From Chloroflexota bacterium (lineage in GTDB: Bacteria; Chloroflexota; Anaerolineae; Caldilineales; Caldilineaceae): DNA of 5,451 bases. Where the stretch lies: assembly GCA_003577005.1 (NCBI GenBank), contig QEUW01000484.1, positions 1 to 5,451 on the forward strand, in the 5' to 3' direction. Under the pieces are notes generated by a model. It saw nothing but the letters and a program-made list of their open reading frames with translations. It searched no databases and was not told the origin of the DNA. Each line of letters begins with the position of its first letter. Positions within the stretch are counted from its first letter, which is position 1. Positions 4,452-5,451 of the stretch are shown here, piece by piece. The translations under genes were made by a program, and so were the position numbers.

Positions 4452-5132
4452 TCAATTCCCTTTGTCCCTCTCAGGTTTGTTTATCCCAAAGCGTTGCATC
4501 AGATCAGCTAACTCCCCATCATCGATGAGAATAGTGCGACGACCCGTTCCGTCACGCAGGCCGCGGCGAACGATACCAAGCTGATTACGAAGAATCAGGC
4601 CGACGCGCTTGGGGGTCATGGCATGGCGCCGAGGATGTACGTCTGGAAGAGTTTGCTGCGCTATTCTGGCGATGTTGGCGACACTCCAGTCAGGCTTCTT
4701 GAGGGTAACCGACGCTGCTGGGTAGCGGATATGCACGAGCGCCTGAACGATGAGCGCGGCATCGATATCGATATCGATATCTTGATCACTGTCACCTGAA
4801 GATTTGTGTCGCCTTTGAATGGGCTGAGGCTGGCTATCTGGCTGTGCATAGAACCGGAAGTTGATCAAATCGTCGGCAAAGAAGACAGGTGGGCATTTTG
4901 TCGCCCGGCGAGACTGGTCACTCATGGATGCACAAAGGCCGACAACCCGGGTGCATAAAGTGCCCTTGGGGGATGTTTCGCGCACAAGGGCCCAACCGAT
5001 GAGAGGGAGCCGGGAATACTCGTTGCTCTCATCTTGCCAACAGCAGGCGTCCCAGCCATCTGCCGGCATGATCTGGATAATCTCGCGGGTAGGGGCGCCC
5101 TCAGGCATCCACAGATCGACTTGTAGCGTCAT
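4452..5132 (-). CDS. Two-part protein with winged-helix-like C-terminus, first gene of the operon
   Basis: ATG 5132-5130 is chosen because AAAGGAG (5147-5141) lies eight bases upstream; the longer frame to 5186 has no such site and overlaps the repeat-containing control region. The product has 226 residues. Residues 1-95 form a compact domain (EIIQIMPADGWDACCWQDESNEYSRLPLIGWALV, then TRVVGLCAS, then VFFADDLINFRFY) resembling small proteins of mobile elements. A Gln/Ser/Asp linker (96-125) contains the repetitive DQDIDIDIDA. Residues about 126-217 are helical and end in HAMTPKRVGLILRNQLGIVRRG...GRRTILIDDGELADLMQRFGI, the pattern of a winged helix (recognition helix then beta wing) like those appended to plasmid or phage primase-helicase and replication proteins. 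DNA binding is inferred. Position directly behind the TTGACCAT array makes it the best candidate to bind those repeats. Confidence 0.75.
   Translation of the reverse strand: MTLQVDLWMPEGAPTREIIQIMPADGWDACCWQDESNEYSRLPLIGWALVRETSPKGTLCTRVVGLCASMSDQSRRATKCPPVFFADDLINFRFYAQPDSQPQPIQRRHKSSGDSDQDIDIDIDAALIVQALVHIRYPAASVTLKKPDWSVANIARIAQQTLPDVHPRRHAMTPKRVGLILRNQLGIVRRGLRDGTGRRTILIDDGELADLMQRFGINKPERDKGN
4761..4781. repeat. Hexanucleotide repeat ATCGAT, 3.5 units, in a coding linker
   Basis: Three tandem ATCGAT units plus ATC encode alternating Ile-Asp on the minus strand, in the flexible linker between the two parts of the first operon gene. Every unit is itself a palindrome. The tract is a slippage-prone microsatellite, and changes by whole hexamers would alter linker length by two residues without breaking the frame. 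Confidence 0.8.
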
Positions 5133-5170
5133 TGAAATTGCTCCTTTCTGATGCAAAAACAGTGCCTTGT

Positions 5171-5261
5171 TTGACCATTTGACCATTGGACCCGTGATTT
5201 CGGGGATTCACAAATTTTTTTTGATCTGCCAGAAATAGGGGTCCAATGGTCAAATGGTCAA
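5171..5261. repeat. Inverted repeat 1 of TTGACCAT units (perfect 23-bp arms)
   Basis: Arms 5171-5193 and 5239-5261 are perfect reverse complements, separated by 45 bp that include an eight-T run and are AT-rich. Each arm contains two head-to-tail copies of TTGACCAT at 8-bp period (5171-5178, 5179-5186; inverted at 5246-5253 and 5254-5261) followed by TGGACCC. The arrangement fits a cooperative operator or an origin-type iteron cluster upstream of the minus-strand operon. Confidence 0.9.
5232..5261 (-). promoter_or_regulatory. Candidate promoter of the minus-strand operon, overlapping the repeats
   Basis: On the minus strand TTGACC (5261-5256, part of a repeat unit) is followed by 18 bases and TATTTC (5237-5232). 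The -35 matches consensus at five of six positions; the -10 is weak (four of six). The predicted leader is about 95 bases and includes the other repeat arm (5193-5171). A protein bound to the repeats would directly occlude this promoter, which suggests autoregulation. Confidence 0.4.
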
Positions 5262-5394
5262 TAAGATTCCGGGTTGATCGGGCTAAAAATGACTCGAAAG
5301 CCATAAAATCCGCAAAATCCACTGACCATAGAGGCTTTGGAAGCCAAATCTATTGTTCGTGATCATAAAAAAATAATCTAAGGGTTGGATTTGT
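5262..5394. other. Spacer between the two inverted-repeat clusters
   Basis: This 133-bp stretch has no supportable gene; a minus-strand frame of 23 codons starting at 5329 has no ribosome site. It holds one degenerate repeat copy (TGACCAT at 5323-5329), a 5-bp hairpin GGCTT/AAGCC (5333-5345) and an AT-rich tract around 5364-5379 (ATCATAAAAAAATAAT) that could be a melting or bending element. No clear DnaA box was seen. Confidence 0.5.
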
Positions 5395-5451
5395 TTGACC
5401 ATTGGCTTGACCATTGGGGCCACGCGGTCCAATGGTCAAGCCAATGGTCAA
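5395..5451. repeat. Inverted repeat 2 of TTGACCAT units (perfect 23-bp arms, at the window edge)
   Basis: Arms 5395-5417 and 5429-5451 are perfect reverse complements around an 11-bp centre. Each arm holds two TTGACCAT units at 12-bp period (5395-5402, 5407-5414; inverted 5432-5439, 5444-5451), in the form TTGACCATTGGC. CC/GG inside the centre can extend the stem, giving a near-continuous hairpin or cruciform. The last base of the window is the last base of the arm, so the array may continue. Confidence 0.9.

Noticed and set aside
5101..5322. Minus-strand 73-codon frame over the control region
   Set aside because: It crosses both arms of the inverted repeat, lacks a ribosome site and overlaps the real start of the first operon gene in another frame.
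1..5451. CRISPR array, tRNA, rRNA or insertion sequence
   Set aside because: No regularly spaced identical repeats with unique spacers, no cloverleaf, no rRNA-like stretch and no transposase motif were found by reading both strands.

Overview
The window looks like a chromosomal segment of a Chloroflexota-type bacterium (Anaerolineae or Caldilineae-like) next to, or invaded by, an accessory or mobile module. The lineage is an inference from three things: secreted proteins with long Thr-Pro linkers, a nuclease that combines SH3, SNase and lamin-tail domains, and a DUF29 protein. No rRNA, tRNA, transposase, integrase, CRISPR array or phage structural gene was seen.

Left part (1-1621, minus strand). 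A secreted thermonuclease-like protein (494-1621) is followed by a membrane-anchored Thr/Pro-rich protein. The latter starts at a TTG codon (422) behind a strong AGGAGG site and runs off the left edge. A 12-bp-stem hairpin separates the two.

Middle (1622-2595, almost no long genes but dense in signals). It holds a 17-bp dyad upstream of the nuclease, two strong hairpin terminators, and a 41-residue Cys-containing mini-protein (1975-2100, minus). A 30-bp near-perfect inverted repeat flanks that gene. There is also a minus-strand terminator with seven U. A compact plus-strand unit made of promoter, two hairpins and a U-tract (2275-2390) looks like a small RNA gene of about 80 nt. The stretch 2391-2534 shows nothing convincing. 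A consensus-like promoter (2535-2563) then drives a DUF29 gene (2596-3060), which ends at a perfect 15-bp bidirectional terminator (3097-3130).

Right part (3133-5132, minus strand). Five closely packed or overlapping genes are read leftward as one apparent operon: a two-part protein with a winged-helix-like C-terminus, an ASCH-domain protein fused in frame to a second conserved-looking domain, two small membrane proteins and an 85-residue soluble protein. Two irregular junctions (an in-frame fusion with an internal ribosome site, and a 146-nt overlap) suggest recent indels or degrading genes. The likely products are those of an integrated plasmid, phage or ICE cargo cluster, and no biochemical role can be assigned.

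Right end (5133-5451). A non-coding control region carries eight exact copies of TTGACCAT arranged as two long inverted repeats (23-bp arms). One of them provides the best -35 candidate for the minus-strand operon. This is either an autoregulatory operator array or an iteron-like origin region, and the array may continue beyond the window.
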